The notes: a model not told the origin generated them from the sequence alone. A DNA stretch of 59,225 bases from Cerasicoccus maritimus (GCA_031296935.1 JAVDPD010000033.1:1-59225), one strand, 5' to 3'. Shown: positions 1 to 11,585, numbered from the stretch's first letter. Numbers and translations are program-made.

Positions 1-72
1 TTCACCAGCGCTATAGCCCTGAACGCGAAGCTCTATGATTCGAGTCCGTAAATCCATGTCCAAGTTCTTCAT
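1..72 (-). mobile_element. 5' end of an IS630-like transposase gene (cut by window edge)
   Basis: Reading leftwards from an ATG at 72-70, 24 codons stay open to the window edge. The peptide starts MKNLDMDLRTRIIEL and continues RVQGYSAGE. This resembles the N-terminal helix-turn-helix of IS630-family transposases (pattern: basic-rich DLR-R-I/V, then a G-S-E turn). Just upstream, 91-106 holds a small inverted repeat (CCTTTTT/AAAAAGG), which may lie near the element end. Only the first part of the protein is visible, so family and integrity are unproven. Confidence 0.45.
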
Positions 73-308
73 GGATTCATAACGATAATACCTTTTTACA
101 AAAAGGCGCCTACTAAATCGGTCTAATTAAAGAAAAAATTCTCTAATGCCTGTTCGGATATGGTGTGAACCCTTCAGGTTGAGAGACCCACCAGTAGGTT
201 TGGTCAAAACTCAACAGTGCATTTCGGGAGAAAGCTTATGTCTGCGCAGAGAAAGCGGTATGAAGCCATGCAAGGTAAGCTTTTCGAATGATTAAGTACT
301 TTTTACAC

Positions 309-334
309 AAAAAAGGCCGCTCGATTGAGCGGCC
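309..334 (-). terminator. Rho-independent terminator of gyrA
   Basis: On the minus strand an 8-bp stem GGCCGCTC/GAGCGGCC with a 4-nt loop is followed by six T. It lies 27 nt after the gyrA stop codon, in the right orientation to end the gyrB-gyrA transcript. Confidence 0.9.
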
Positions 335-360
335 TTTTGATTTGGGTGTGTTTTAAAGAA

Positions 361-2811
361 TTACTCTTCGGTGACGTCGCCGTCGGCATCTGCGTCGTCG
401 ACTTCAACCACGCGGCAGAGTCCAACGAGCTTGTCGCCGTCTGCGAGGTTGATCAGCTTGACGCCTTGCGTGGTGCGGCCGATGACGCGGACATCCTTGA
501 CGGGGCTGCGAACTGCTTGGCCGCCGACTGTGAACATCATGATCTCGTCGCCTTCGTGGACGCTTAGCGCGCCGGCCACCTTGGAGGCAGTCTTGAGCGC
601 GATGATGCCCGAGCCGCCACGGCTTTGCGTGCGGTATTCCGAGTATTCCGTCCGCTTGCCGATTCCGTTCTCGCCGGCGATCAGGAGCGTGGCGTTCTCG
701 TCGACCACTTCGATGGCCTTCACGGCGTCGTCAGCCTTCTTCAGGGTGACGCCCTTGACGCCGCGGGTTGCGCGGCCCTGGTCGCGGAGGTCGGTTTCCT
801 GGAAGCGGATGGACATGCCTTCGCGGGTCACGATGACCAGCTCGTTCTCGCCATTGGTCAGCTTGGTGCCGATCAACTCGTCGTCTTCATCAATCTTAAT
901 GCCGATGAGGCCTCCCTTGCGGTAGTTTTGGTATTCCGCGAGGTTGGTCTTCTTGACGATGCCCTTGCGGGTGCACATGACGAGGTGGTTGGTGTCTTCG
1001 AAGTCCTTAATGCAGATCATCGAGGCAATCTTTTCGTCCTTCTGCATTTGCAGCACGTTGACGATCGAGCGGCCCTTTGAGGTGCGGGTGCCTTCCGGAA
1101 TTTCGTAAACCTTCTCCACATACACGCGGCCATTGTTCATGAAGAACATGATGTAGTCGTGCGTGGAAGCGGTGAAGAGGTGTTCCACAAAGTCTTCTTC
1201 GTGCTGACCGCTGCCAATGACGCCCTTGCCGCCGCGCTTCTGCGAGCGGTAGCTGCTGACCGGCGTGCGCTTGACGAAGCCCTTGTGGGAAATCGTGATG
1301 ATGCAGCCTTCGTTGGCGATGACGTCTTCCATGCGGAATTCGCCTTCTTCGGCGATGAGCTGCGTGCGGCGCGGGTTCTCGAACTTCTCGGTGAGCGTGT
1401 TGAGCTCGTCCTTGATGACGCCGAGGAGGATGGATTCGTTGTCGAGAATCGAACGGTAGTATTCGATCTGCTTCATGATCTCGCGGTATTCCTCTTCGAT
1501 CTTGTCGCGCTCCATGCCGGTGAGCTGGTAGAGGCGCAGGTCGAGAATCGCATTGGTCTGACGCTCGGTGATGGGATACTTCTCCATCAAACGCTCGCGG
1601 GCTTCGTCGCGGTTCTTGGAGGCGCGGATGATCTTGACGAAGTCGTCAAGGTTCATGAGCGCGATCTTGTAACCTTCGAGGATGTGGGCGCGGTCTTCAG
1701 CCTTGCGTAGGAGATACTGTGTGCGGCGGTAGATGACATCGCGGCGGTGCTCGATGTAGCATTCGAGCATTTCCTTGATGTTCATCTGCTTCGGGCGACG
1801 CTGGTCGAGTGCGAGCAGGATGACGCCGAAGGATGATTCAAATGGCGTGTGCTTGGCGATCTTGTTGATCACCACGCGCCCTGGTTCGCCACGCTTGAGC
1901 TCGACGACGATGCGGGTATTTTCGTCGGACTCGTCGCGCAGGTCGCTGACTTCGTCGAGCACCTTGTCATGGACGAGGTCCGCGATCTTGGTCACGAGGT
2001 TGGCGCGGTTGACGTTGTAAGGAATCTGCGTGATGACGATCTGTTCCTTGCCGTTCTTGAGCTCCTCGGTGTGCGCGGTGCCCTTGATGCGAACGATGCC
2101 GCGGCCGGTGCGCATGTATTGATCGATGCCCTTTCGGCCAGCGATCGTGCCGCCGGTTGGGAAGTCGGGACCGGGGAGGACCTTCATGATGTCATCGATG
2201 TCGCAGTTGGGGGTATCGATGATCAGGTTGATCGCGGCGGTCAGCTCGGAAAGGTTGTGCGGCGGGATGTTCGTCGTCATACCGACGGCGATGCCCGTGG
2301 AGCCGTTCATGAGCAAGTTGGGCAGGCCGCAGGGGACGACGGAAGGCTCGGTCGTTTCTTCGTTGTAGTTCGGGACGAAGTCGACGGTTTCCTTGTCGAT
2401 GTCGCGCATCAGCTCTTCAGCGATGGCGGCCAGGCGGCTTTCGGTGTAACGATAAGCAGCGGGCGGGTCACCGTCGATGGAGCCGAAGTTACCCTGCGGG
2501 TCGATCAGCGGGTAACGCATCACCCAGTGCTGACCCATGCGGACGAGGGCGTCGTAAACGGATTGGTCACCGTGCGGGTGATACTTACCCAGCACTTCAC
2601 CGACGACGGCGGCGCACTTTTTGTGAGGGCGGTTGTGCGCGAGACCGATCTGGTTCATCGCGTAGAGGATGCGGCGCTGAACGGGCTTCAAGCCGTCGCG
2701 TGCATCGGGCAGCGCGCGGGAGACGATAACCGACATCGAGTAGTCGATGTAAGCAGTCTCCATGATCTCGGTGATCGAGCGGGCTTCGAGGCGTTCTTTA
2801 TCAGTATACAT
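361..2811 (-). CDS. gyrA: DNA gyrase subunit A
   Basis: GyrA (816 aa) is the breakage-reunion subunit of gyrase; with GyrB it introduces negative supercoils. The N-terminal half carries the winged-helix DNA-gate, with catalytic tyrosine Y122 in YRYTESR (same number as in E. coli) and [10 protein letters not shown] just before it. The C-terminal half forms the beta-pinwheel, and the GyrA box SQKRGGKG is present, arguing for GyrA rather than ParC. The C-terminus is acidic. It lies 126 bp downstream of gyrB on the same strand and ends at a clear terminator, so the pair is probably co-transcribed. Odd point: the quinolone-region segment reads GDQSVYD, so residue 83 is Gln instead of the usual Ser/Thr. 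Confidence 0.97.
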   Translation of the reverse strand: MYTDKERLEARSITEIMETAYIDYSMSVIVSRALPDARDGLKPVQRRILYAMNQIGLAHNRPHKKCAAVVGEVLGKYHPHGDQSVYDALVRMGQHWVMRYPLIDPQGNFGSIDGDPPAAYRYTESRLAAIAEELMRDIDKETVDFVPNYNEETTEPSVVPCGLPNLLMNGSTGIAVGMTTNIPPHNLSELTAAINLIIDTPNCDIDDIMKVLPGPDFPTGGTIAGRKGIDQYMRTGRGIVRIKGTAHTEELKNGKEQIVITQIPYNVNRANLVTKIADLVHDKVLDEVSDLRDESDENTRIVVELKRGEPGRVVINKIAKHTPFESSFGVILLALDQRRPKQMNIKEMLECYIEHRRDVIYRRTQYLLRKAEDRAHILEGYKIALMNLDDFVKIIRASKNRDEARERLMEKYPITERQTNAILDLRLYQLTGMERDKIEEEYREIMKQIEYYRSILDNESILLGVIKDELNTLTEKFENPRRTQLIAEEGEFRMEDVIANEGCIITISHKGFVKRTPVSSYRSQKRGGKGVIGSGQHEEDFVEHLFTASTHDYIMFFMNNGRVYVEKVYEIPEGTRTSKGRSIVNVLQMQKDEKIASMICIKDFEDTNHLVMCTRKGIVKKTNLAEYQNYRKGGLIGIKIDEDDELIGTKLTNGENELVIVTREGMSIRFQETDLRDQGRATRGVKGVTLKKADDAVKAIEVVDENATLLIAGENGIGKRTEYSEYRTQSRGGSGIIALKTASKVAGALSVHEGDEIMMFTVGGQAVRSPVKDVRVIGRTTQGVKLINLADGDKLVGLCRVVEVDDADADGDVTEE

Positions 2812-2823
2812 CTGTATTTAGTT

Positions 2824-2934
2824 CCGAGTTTCGAGTTCGGAGTTTGGAGTTTTTAAATGGTTGGGTTTCAGTCTGCCGGAGCGTTGCGGTCGAGCTGTGG
2901 TTTGGAAACTCACGACTCGTCACTCGCAACTCGC
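2824..2934. repeat. Two inverted heptanucleotide arrays between gyrB and gyrA
   Basis: Four consecutive 7-mers ending in GAGTT fill 2824-2851 (CCGAGTT, TCGAGTT, CGGAGTT, TGGAGTT). Four 7-mers of the complementary type fill 2907-2934 (AACTCAC, GACTCGT, CACTCGC, AACTCGC). The arrays face each other across 55 bp and could pair in the gyrB-gyrA transcript. They resemble the short tandemly repeated heptamers described in other bacteria; any function here is unknown. Confidence 0.75.
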
Positions 2935-2937
2935 TAA

Positions 2938-5772
<2,835 letters not shown>

Positions 5773-6267
5773 ATGATCTGTATTATTCTATCCTTGCAGA
5801 CTGAGCGCGTGGGAACTTGTATCTGCGGAATGAAAAAGTGGCTGAACACTTATTCGCGGATTGATGGCGGCAAGTTTCTGGTGGCTTACCTCATGCTGCT
5901 GGCTATCGCCGATCCGTATTGGTTCTGTCTGTTGCCGCTGCTGATTCTATCTGCTCCTATCAAACTGATCTGGAGCAAGCCTGTGAACCGTTCCAAGTGG
6001 AGATTCGCGGTCCTGGCTTGTTTAGCCTTTTCTGGCGCTATCGCGTATTTCTGTGCGTTTCACCTTACTTACTTTAAGGATGGGCTGCTTTATTGTAGTC
6101 TGCCCGTCAGCTATTCATTCGGTGAGATTGATCAACAGCCATCCTACATGAGTTGGGTTTTAAGCCGGTGGGTGACTGCGATCAACTTCTCATCTGTTTT
6201 GGGGCTGCTCATGCTGCCCCTGACGATTGCTTCCTATATGGAGGCCAAATTGCGTATTCGCAAGTAG
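5773..6267 (+). CDS. Small membrane protein of unknown function
   Basis: About 164 aa with three or four hydrophobic segments (roughly FLVAYLMLLAIADPYWF, LLPLLILSAPIKLIW, FAVLACLAFSGAIAYF and the C-terminal VLGLLMLPLTIASYM). No family recognised. The ATG at 5773 is preceded by AGGGG at good spacing; a second in-frame ATG at 5830 (MKKWLNTYS) is an alternative. The frame stays open upstream to 5704, but that part is cysteine/arginine-rich and unlikely to be translated. A two-hairpin repeat element follows directly and is shared with the 3' end of the convergent mscS-like gene. Confidence 0.6.
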   Translation: MICIILSLQTERVGTCICGMKKWLNTYSRIDGGKFLVAYLMLLAIADPYWFCLLPLLILSAPIKLIWSKPVNRSKWRFAVLACLAFSGAIAYFCAFHLTYFKDGLLYCSLPVSYSFGEIDQQPSYMSWVLSRWVTAINFSSVLGLLMLPLTIASYMEAKLRIRK

Positions 6268-6281
6268 TGACCCGTCTACGC

Positions 6282-6333
6282 CGGAGTCCGCATTTGCACA
6301 CTGTGCAAATCTATCGGTCCAGCGGGACGCTGG
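6282..6333 (+). repeat. Two-hairpin dispersed repeat, copy 1
   Basis: A 52-bp unit begins CGGAGTCCGC. Hairpin 1 is ATTTGCAC-ACT-GTGCAAAT (6292-6310), an 8-nt linker follows, and hairpin 2 is CCAGCG-GGA-CGCTGG (6319-6333). It differs by one loop base from the copy at 58284-58335. The mscS-like stop codon lies in the linker, so the element supplies that protein's last seven residues. Confidence 0.85.
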
Positions 6334-7156
6334 ATTTCTTCATCGTGACATCCAACTGCGGGAATGGGATGTCGGCGCAGCCCTTGACGGCGGCGTAAAC
6401 GGCGCGGTTCACCTGAAAGCGAGTGGCGTGGTAGCTCTTGGTCGGAACCCAGCAGCGGTAGCCGATGTTGACGGATGAATCCGCGAACTCATCGATGCCG
6501 GCCTGCGGCGGGGTCTCCTTGCAGACGCCAGAAACGCTCTTCATGGCCTCTACGACCGCCGGTATGGCCTTATCGGGGTCGCTGTCATAGGAGATGCCAA
6601 TCACGCCCTCCACGATGCGATTCTCGCGGGAATTTACGAAGATCTCGCCCATGATCTGCTTGTTGGGGATCGTGATGATCTCGCCGTCTTCGTTTTCGAG
6701 CTGGGTGTAGGCGAGGCTGATGTCCTTCACCTGGCCAAACTGGCCTTGGACGGTGAGGGTGTTGCCGACTACAAACGGGCGCGTGAGAATGATCATCAGG
6801 CCGGCGCCGTAATTGGAGATCGGTGCCTGGAAGGCCAAGGATGCGCCGAATGCGCTGGCCCCGATCAGGGCGACGAGTGGTGCGATGTCGTAAAATTTGG
6901 CGAAGGCGAACAGGCATGCCATCGTGAGGATCAGCAGCTTGACCAGGCCCGCGACAAACTTGGCCAGAGTTATGTCGGTGCCGCGCTTTTCGAAGCGCTT
7001 CATCAGGAAGGCGTGTAGCCACTTGGCGATGTAAAAACCGATCGCGAGCACGATGAGCGCGGAGGCGATTTTCGCTCCGTTCTCAATCAGAAACCCGATG
7101 ATCATTTCGGTGGTCTTGCTGATTTGTTCGATTTCGTTGTCGATGGGTGTAGCCAT
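6311..7156 (-). CDS. Small-conductance mechanosensitive channel (MscS family)
   Basis: A 281-aa inner-membrane channel that would open under membrane tension to release osmolytes after hypo-osmotic shock. Three transmembrane helices occupy about residues 15-125. The pore helix is glycine/alanine-rich (LIGASAFGASLAFQAPISNYGAG), followed by the MscS beta domain (PFVVGNTLTVQGQFGQVKDISL, then TIPNKQI) and an alpha/beta C-terminal domain. Length matches E. coli MscS. The native end was probably just after DVTMKK: the final SSVPLDR and stop come from repeat copy 1. It is divergent from the Rrf2 regulator, with the starts about 50 bp apart. Confidence 0.93.
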   Translation of the reverse strand: MATPIDNEIEQISKTTEMIIGFLIENGAKIASALIVLAIGFYIAKWLHAFLMKRFEKRGTDITLAKFVAGLVKLLILTMACLFAFAKFYDIAPLVALIGASAFGASLAFQAPISNYGAGLMIILTRPFVVGNTLTVQGQFGQVKDISLAYTQLENEDGEIITIPNKQIMGEIFVNSRENRIVEGVIGISYDSDPDKAIPAVVEAMKSVSGVCKETPPQAGIDEFADSSVNIGYRCWVPTKSYHATRFQVNRAVYAAVKGCADIPFPQLDVTMKKSSVPLDR

Positions 7157-7170
7157 GGTGATCGCTTTTC

Positions 7171-7208
7171 GTTGCCAAAGTTAGGTAACTCACTCAACTT
7201 TGGCAACG
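7171..7208. promoter_or_regulatory. Inverted repeat, candidate Rrf2 operator
   Basis: Arms CGTTGCCAA (7171-7179) and TTGGCAACG (7200-7208) are perfect 9-bp inverted repeats about 20 bp apart, extendable to GTT/AAC with a one-base bulge. They lie between mscS and the Rrf2-family gene and abut the regulator's start. Rrf2 proteins often bind their own promoters, so autoregulation is a reasonable inference. Spacer GTTAGGTAAC is itself palindromic. Confidence 0.45.
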
Positions 7209-7622
7209 TTGAAGCTATCATTAAAAGTCGAATATGCCCTGCGCGTCCTGGCTCAGCTCGGTCGCTATCACGGAAGCACGAAGCTGGCCCACATCGAGGA
7301 CCTCGCCGAAGCCGAGGAAGTGCCCTCGAATTACCTAGTGCAAATTTTAAACGAGCTGCGTAACGGTGGCGTGATCAATAGCCGCCGCGGCAAGCAGGGT
7401 GGGTATGCCTTGGCCAAGGAGCCGGAGGGTATTTCGTTGTTCGACGTGATGATGGTCATCGACCCCGGCTTGTTTTCCAACTCGCCATCGCGCGCTGGTC
7501 AGTCGGGCCCGCTGGTGGCGGAGTCGCTGAACAAGATCGGCGCCGCCTTCGAAGCACGCGCGAAGGAAATCTCCATCCGCGACCTCATGCCCCGCGACGC
7601 CGGGCCGATGTATTACATCTAG
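7209..7622 (+). CDS. Rrf2-family transcriptional regulator
   Basis: About 137 aa. The N-terminal winged helix (KLSLKVEYALRVLAQLGRY, recognition region SNYLVQILNELRNGGVINSRRGKQGGYALAK) is typical of Rrf2. No cysteine is present anywhere, so it cannot hold an Fe-S cluster the way IscR or NsrR do; it is closer in that respect to CymR-like members. I prefer the TTG at 7209 because it gives the usual M-K-L-S start; the TTG at 7200 is possible but lies in the operator-like repeat. No Shine-Dalgarno is seen. A cysJ-like gene lies 2 kb away, which makes sulfur control thinkable but unproven. Confidence 0.88.
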   Translation: MKLSLKVEYALRVLAQLGRYHGSTKLAHIEDLAEAEEVPSNYLVQILNELRNGGVINSRRGKQGGYALAKEPEGISLFDVMMVIDPGLFSNSPSRAGQSGPLVAESLNKIGAAFEARAKEISIRDLMPRDAGPMYYI

Positions 7623-7660
7623 GCGGTTGTCTGAGTGTGCGTCTAACAGGTGGGCCTGGA

Positions 7661-7686
7661 CTTGCCCTGAGCCCGTCGAAGGGTCT
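7661..7686. repeat. Widespread CCCTGAGCCCGTCGAAGGG-type repeat
   Basis: A single copy of a semi-palindromic motif, CCCTGAGCCCGTCGAAGGG, close to the CCCTTCGACAGGCTCAGGG sequence found dispersed in intergenic DNA of many unrelated bacteria. It sits 40 bp after the Rrf2 gene. Confidence 0.55.
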
Positions 7687-7822
7687 CCCTAGCAGGCTTG
7701 TTTCGTCTTGTTGGCAAAGGTAGCGCAGAGCGTCCCCCGCTCCGCAAGGATTGAGGTAAAAGTTCGAAGGTTCCGATAAAGTCTGATTGCGCCCATATGC
7801 TCTAGCGAACTCATATTTCTAA

Positions 7823-7969
7823 CTGGCGCAGCTTACGGAGCGGGATACCAGGAACACCAGCGCCTTGACCATCGCCGCCGTCCTGGAACCCGGAACCTGG
7901 GCCTTGTTTGCGGGCGCGGTTACGCTGGGTCTGGTGGTGTGGTGCGTTGGGGGTGAGGAAGTTGTGTAG
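7823..7969 (+). pseudogene. Remnant of a PEP-CTERM protein C-terminus
   Basis: The open frame reads AAVLEPGTWALFAGAVTL followed by GLVVW before a stop at 7967-7969. The pattern of E-P, a 17-20 residue hydrophobic stretch and WALFAG matches the PEP-CTERM exosortase sorting signal, usually VPEPSTWALLAG. The rest of the gene is missing, the P of PEP is L, and the basic tail is replaced by CVGGEEVV. Likely a decayed gene end. Confidence 0.45.
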
Positions 7970-8048
7970 ATCAATCTTCCGCGGACGTGCATGAGCCGAG
8001 ATTACGAATGAATAGTTTAGCCAAAGTGGTCTTGCTGTTTTGATTTAA

Positions 8049-8759
8049 TTAATCGATTCGGTAAGTCGATTCATGGTTAAATCCTTCCACTAAGAGTTGC
8101 TTACAATGAAGAGCAACTTCACTTGGGCTGTCTTGATGATAAGTTAGTCTGAGAAAATAATTATGGCTTGAGTTGACCGAATTTTCGTTTCGAACAAATT
8201 CTACCAACAGGAAGAGTTCATCATAATACGCTAATCTAGATCTTTCGTTTTCTTCAAATGCGGATGGCGTTCCGAGCTTCTGACAAAAGTTATCGATCCA
8301 TTTGTGATCGTGCATCTCTCCATAGCTCGGCTTCAACAGGCTGGTTATCATTCCTTTTGCAGCAAATGGCCGATATTTGAACCGCTTTTGTCCATAATCG
8401 GATTCCAGCTTCTCGAACAGGTTCCAATAGTCTTCTTTCTCGATATTTGCATCGTGGCCAAAAAACACTATTTTGTAGTTTTGAGGTGAGTAAAACACAG
8501 AGCCTTCGCCCCTTACCGCAAACAGATAGCACATCCCTGATCGAAGTGCCTCAGCTGCTTCTCCTACATGTTTTATTAGGGTCTCAGATTCTTCCAAGGG
8601 AGAAGAAAATGTGAACCAGCCTATGTCGCCAAAGCCATACTCGCTGATTAGCTCTAAGTGGTCTTCTATTTGTCTGTGGTTCCGCCATGGACTGTAATAT
8701 TCAAGGTCCTGTTTTGAAACTGGTGCCGGTGTTTTTCCTACAAACAAAATATCATTCAT
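8049..8759 (-). CDS. Hypothetical protein, AT-rich orphan
   Basis: 236 aa, soluble, no signal peptide or membrane segment, no recognised domain. It is rich in aromatic and acidic residues and ends ESTYRID. Base composition is clearly lower in GC than its neighbours, which fits recent acquisition. Start ATG at 8759. It stands alone between two gene-poor stretches next to PEP-CTERM relics. Confidence 0.65.
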   Translation of the reverse strand: MNDILFVGKTPAPVSKQDLEYYSPWRNHRQIEDHLELISEYGFGDIGWFTFSSPLEESETLIKHVGEAAEALRSGMCYLFAVRGEGSVFYSPQNYKIVFFGHDANIEKEDYWNLFEKLESDYGQKRFKYRPFAAKGMITSLLKPSYGEMHDHKWIDNFCQKLGTPSAFEENERSRLAYYDELFLLVEFVRNENSVNSSHNYFLRLTYHQDSPSEVALHCKQLLVEGFNHESTYRID

Positions 8760-9084
8760 AGCATATGCGGTTTATGTTCTAGTAGTGGTAGTGTCATGGT
8801 TAAGTGCGACGTGATGATTAGTCCAGATGAACCTGACGGCAATGTCAGGCAACCCTCTACTTGGTTCTGCCCGAACCATACCCTTGTTTCTGTCGCAAAC
8901 AACCACTAGTTCGTGACCAAACCCTTACCACGTACGCGCCAAAGCGTCGGCGATACTTAAGCGCCTCGGGGGGAGTCTGGCGCGCCGACTTTTACGTTCG
9001 TAATACTGTCAGAAACCATGCGCGGAGGCCACAAAAAACGGCCGAGCACATCATCTAGCCGCAGTCAGTATTTATGTTTTGTCG
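8760..9084. other. Gene-free stretch
   Basis: 325 bp with no credible gene. Near its end, 9031-9061 (ACAAAAAACGGCCGAGCACATC...AGCCGC) looks like a decayed version of the terminator at 9731-9764 on the other side of the next gene. Confidence 0.4.
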
Positions 9085-9651
9085 CTAGCTGCGGTTTTTC
9101 GCTTGGAACTTCTTCCACATGACAAACATCAATAGAGGGGCGGACATCAGAGCTGCTGAAACGGCAGGCTCTGGAACCGGGGTAAATGTCCCCTCAAAGC
9201 TGGTTACGTAATCGCGCTCAATGGAGCCTTCATAGCCATCGACGTTGTAGATGCCATGCTCCCAGGCCAATTCACTGAGCGTAAATGAGATCGAATTAAG
9301 CTCCATCTCGGCAGCACCGCCAAGAAAGGTGTATTCGTTGTTAGTGATGGTTACATACCCGCCATCAGCATCAACCGAATTGACTAAAAGAGCGGTCAGT
9401 GGGCCATCACTCCCATCGGTCAGAGCTGCGTTAAAGGCGGCCCACTCGGGTTGCTCACTGCCGATGGAGATGGTTGAGCCAACGTCCAACTTATCCAGAG
9501 TTCCAAAGTTCAATGAAACTACTTCTGATAAATCAGGATCTTCGAAGTAATCAACACCGCTACCCACAACAAGATACAATTCGATGTGGTTGGGGTTTAG
9601 CAGTTCTTCGACAATGCTGCTTTCGAATGCTCCTGGTATGGTATAGCTCAT
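9085..9651 (-). CDS. PEP-CTERM domain protein lacking a signal peptide
   Basis: 188 aa. The C-terminus shows a full PEP-CTERM signal: PVPEP, a hydrophobic run AVSAALMSAPLLMFVMW, then basic KKFQAKNRS. Such proteins are exported and then processed by an exosortase (family knowledge). The body is acidic and beta-rich. Oddly the N-terminus (MSYTIPGAFESS) has no signal sequence, so the gene is either 5'-truncated or inactive. No longer in-frame start was found upstream. Confidence 0.6.
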   Translation of the reverse strand: MSYTIPGAFESSIVEELLNPNHIELYLVVGSGVDYFEDPDLSEVVSLNFGTLDKLDVGSTISIGSEQPEWAAFNAALTDGSDGPLTALLVNSVDADGGYVTITNNEYTFLGGAAEMELNSISFTLSELAWEHGIYNVDGYEGSIERDYVTSFEGTFTPVPEPAVSAALMSAPLLMFVMWKKFQAKNRS

Positions 9652-9730
9652 TAGTTGAAAGACAGCGTAGGGGGAAGAATGTCTAGGTAAAGTACGAAAT
9701 GGCGGTTTTTAAGACGACGGAATTAACTGC

Positions 9731-9764
9731 ACAAAAAAACGGCCGAACACATCGCTCGGCCGCT
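9731..9764 (-). terminator. Terminator downstream of cysJ-like gene
   Basis: On the minus strand CGGCCGA, a 9-nt loop, TCGGCCG, then seven T. It follows the flavoprotein gene (stop at 9792) by about 30 nt. Confidence 0.85.
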
Positions 9765-9791
9765 CTCAAATTTAATTCGCGCACTTTAATC

Positions 9792-11585
9792 TCAATACAC
9801 GTCCCGCTGGTAACGCTTGTCCTTTTGGAGCTGTTTGACTGCTGCTTCCGCGGCGTCGCGGGAGAGGCCGCCGTGCTGCTCGTGGATCGTGATCAGCGCT
9901 TCGTTGACGTCGTGCGCCATGCGCGAGGCGTCGCCGCAGACGTAGAAGTGCGCGCCTTCCTGGAGCCAGGCGTAGACGTCCTTGCCTTCTTCGACGAGGC
10001 GCTGCTGCACGTAAACCTTTTCGGGCTGGTCGCGGGAGAAGGCCGTGTTGAGCTTGGTCAGGATGCCGTCCTTGAGGTAGTCCTGCCACTCGAGCTGGTA
10101 GAGGAAGTCGTAGGAGAAACGCTGGTCGCCGAAGAAGAGCCAGTTCTTGCCCTTGGCACCGTCGGCGGCGCGGTCTTCCACGAAGGAGCGGAACGGCGCA
10201 ACGCCGGTGCCCGGGCCAACCATGATGATCGGCGTGTCGCTGCTGCCGGGTAGCTTGAAGTTCTTGTTGTGGTGCGTGTAAACGGGGAGCGTTTCGCCGA
10301 TGGCCACGCGGTCAGCGAGGAAGGTTGAGGCAACGCCCTTGCGCTTGCGGCCGAAGGCGTCGTAGCGAACGGCGGCCACCGTCAGGTGAACTTCGTCCGG
10401 GTGCGCCTTCATGCTGGAGGCGATCGAGTAAAGGCGCGGCGGCATCTTGCGGAGCAGGCCGACGAAATCCTTGGCGGAAAGGCCGATCGGGTAGTCCGCG
10501 AGGAGGTCGCAAATCTGGCGGCCCCACAGGTAGCTTTGCAGCTTTTCCTTGTCGCCGAGAATGGCTTCGAGCTCGGAGTTTTTGGCGAGTTCGTTGTATT
10601 TCTTGACGATGTTCTTGGTCAGGCCGGTGATGTCGTAGAACTGCGTGAGCACTTCGCTCAGCGGGCCTTCGCTGCCATCGGGCGCGGCGACGGTGTCGTC
10701 CGCCTTGAACTTGCCGGACTCAATCACGTGGGAAACGTCGGCTTCGCAGTTGCTCGGAATGACGGCCAGCGCGTCGCCGGCATCGTAGGTCAAGCCACTG
10801 CCCGCGAGGGACATTTCCAAGTGGATGGTTTCTTTGAGCGAGCCGCGGCCGTTGAGCAGCACGCGCTCGAGGAGCTCGGATGGGAAAGGATTCTTCTTGC
10901 CGTATTCGATGGCCGGCGCGGCGGGTGCAGCAACGGCTGAGCCATTGGCGGCGGGCGCGGGCGGCGCGGCAACTTCGCTCAGGCCTTGGAGTGCGCCGTC
11001 GAGCCACTTCTGGAACGGGCCCTCGTAGTCGAGGTCGCAATCGGTGCGCGGGTGGAAGCGCTTGGCGCCGAGCTTTTCGAGGCGGGTGTCAAAGTCTTTG
11101 CCGGTCTGGCAGAACTTCTCGTAGGCGGTGTCGCCGAGGGCGAGCACGGAGAAGCGGGCACCTTCGAGCTTGGGGGCCTTGTCGCCCATGACGAACTCGT
11201 AGAAGGGGACTGCGCGGTCCGGCGGCTCACCATCGCCCCAGGTGCTGCAGATGACGAGGAGGTTCTTCTCCTTGGCAAAGTCGGCCGTCTTGTAGTCGCC
11301 CATGTCGACGGTCTTCGGCTTAAAGCCCTTGGCGGCGGCGGCTTTCTTGGCCTGCGCGGCGAGCTCTTCGGCGTTACCGCTTTCGGTGCCGTAAATGATC
11401 GTCAGCGGGATGCTGGAAGGCGCGGCAGCGGCGGGAGTCGCGGCGGTGGATTCGCATCCGGAGGACTGGGCGCCCGCGAGGAATCCGCTCAACCAAGTCA
11501 CCTGCGGATCAGTCAGAGTCGGCAGGATTTGGTTGAGAGATGTACGTTGCGGTTCGCTAAAAGGTGCGTGTGACGGGATTTTCAT
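9792..11585 (-). CDS. cysJ: Sulfite reductase flavoprotein alpha subunit (CysJ-like)
   Basis: About 597 aa, an NADPH-dependent diflavin reductase that would pass electrons from NADPH via FAD and FMN to a sulfite reductase hemoprotein. Domains: a short N-terminal segment with WLSGFLAG; an FMN flavodoxin domain beginning TIIYGTESGNAEELA (about residues 65-205) with STWGDGEPPD and LALGDTAYEKFC; an FAD domain with RLYSIASS; an NADPH domain with GPGTGVAPFRSF; and the family-typical end KRYQRDVY. An Ala/Pro-rich linker joins the first two domains. ATG at 11585 is chosen over the upstream TTG at 11594. No cysI hemoprotein is adjacent. Confidence 0.9.
   Translation of the reverse strand: MKIPSHAPFSEPQRTSLNQILPTLTDPQVTWLSGFLAGAQSSGCESTAATPAAAAPSSIPLTIIYGTESGNAEELAAQAKKAAAAKGFKPKTVDMGDYKTADFAKEKNLLVICSTWGDGEPPDRAVPFYEFVMGDKAPKLEGARFSVLALGDTAYEKFCQTGKDFDTRLEKLGAKRFHPRTDCDLDYEGPFQKWLDGALQGLSEVAAPPAPAANGSAVAAPAAPAIEYGKKNPFPSELLERVLLNGRGSLKETIHLEMSLAGSGLTYDAGDALAVIPSNCEADVSHVIESGKFKADDTVAAPDGSEGPLSEVLTQFYDITGLTKNIVKKYNELAKNSELEAILGDKEKLQSYLWGRQICDLLADYPIGLSAKDFVGLLRKMPPRLYSIASSMKAHPDEVHLTVAAVRYDAFGRKRKGVASTFLADRVAIGETLPVYTHHNKNFKLPGSSDTPIIMVGPGTGVAPFRSFVEDRAADGAKGKNWLFFGDQRFSYDFLYQLEWQDYLKDGILTKLNTAFSRDQPEKVYVQQRLVEEGKDVYAWLQEGAHFYVCGDASRMAHDVNEALITIHEQHGGLSRDAAEAAVKQLQKDKRYQRDVY

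Larger units (their letters stand above)
7623..8048. other. Gene-free stretch with a decayed PEP-CTERM end
   Basis: 426 bp without an intact gene. It holds the CCCTGAGCCCGTCGAAGGG repeat and a relic of a PEP-CTERM sorting signal (separate entry). The rest shows nothing I recognise. Confidence 0.5.

Noticed and set aside
9801..9815. GTCCCGCTGG resembling hairpin 2 of the dispersed repeat
   Set aside because: It encodes part of the conserved KRYQRDVY end of the CysJ-like protein and has no second hairpin.
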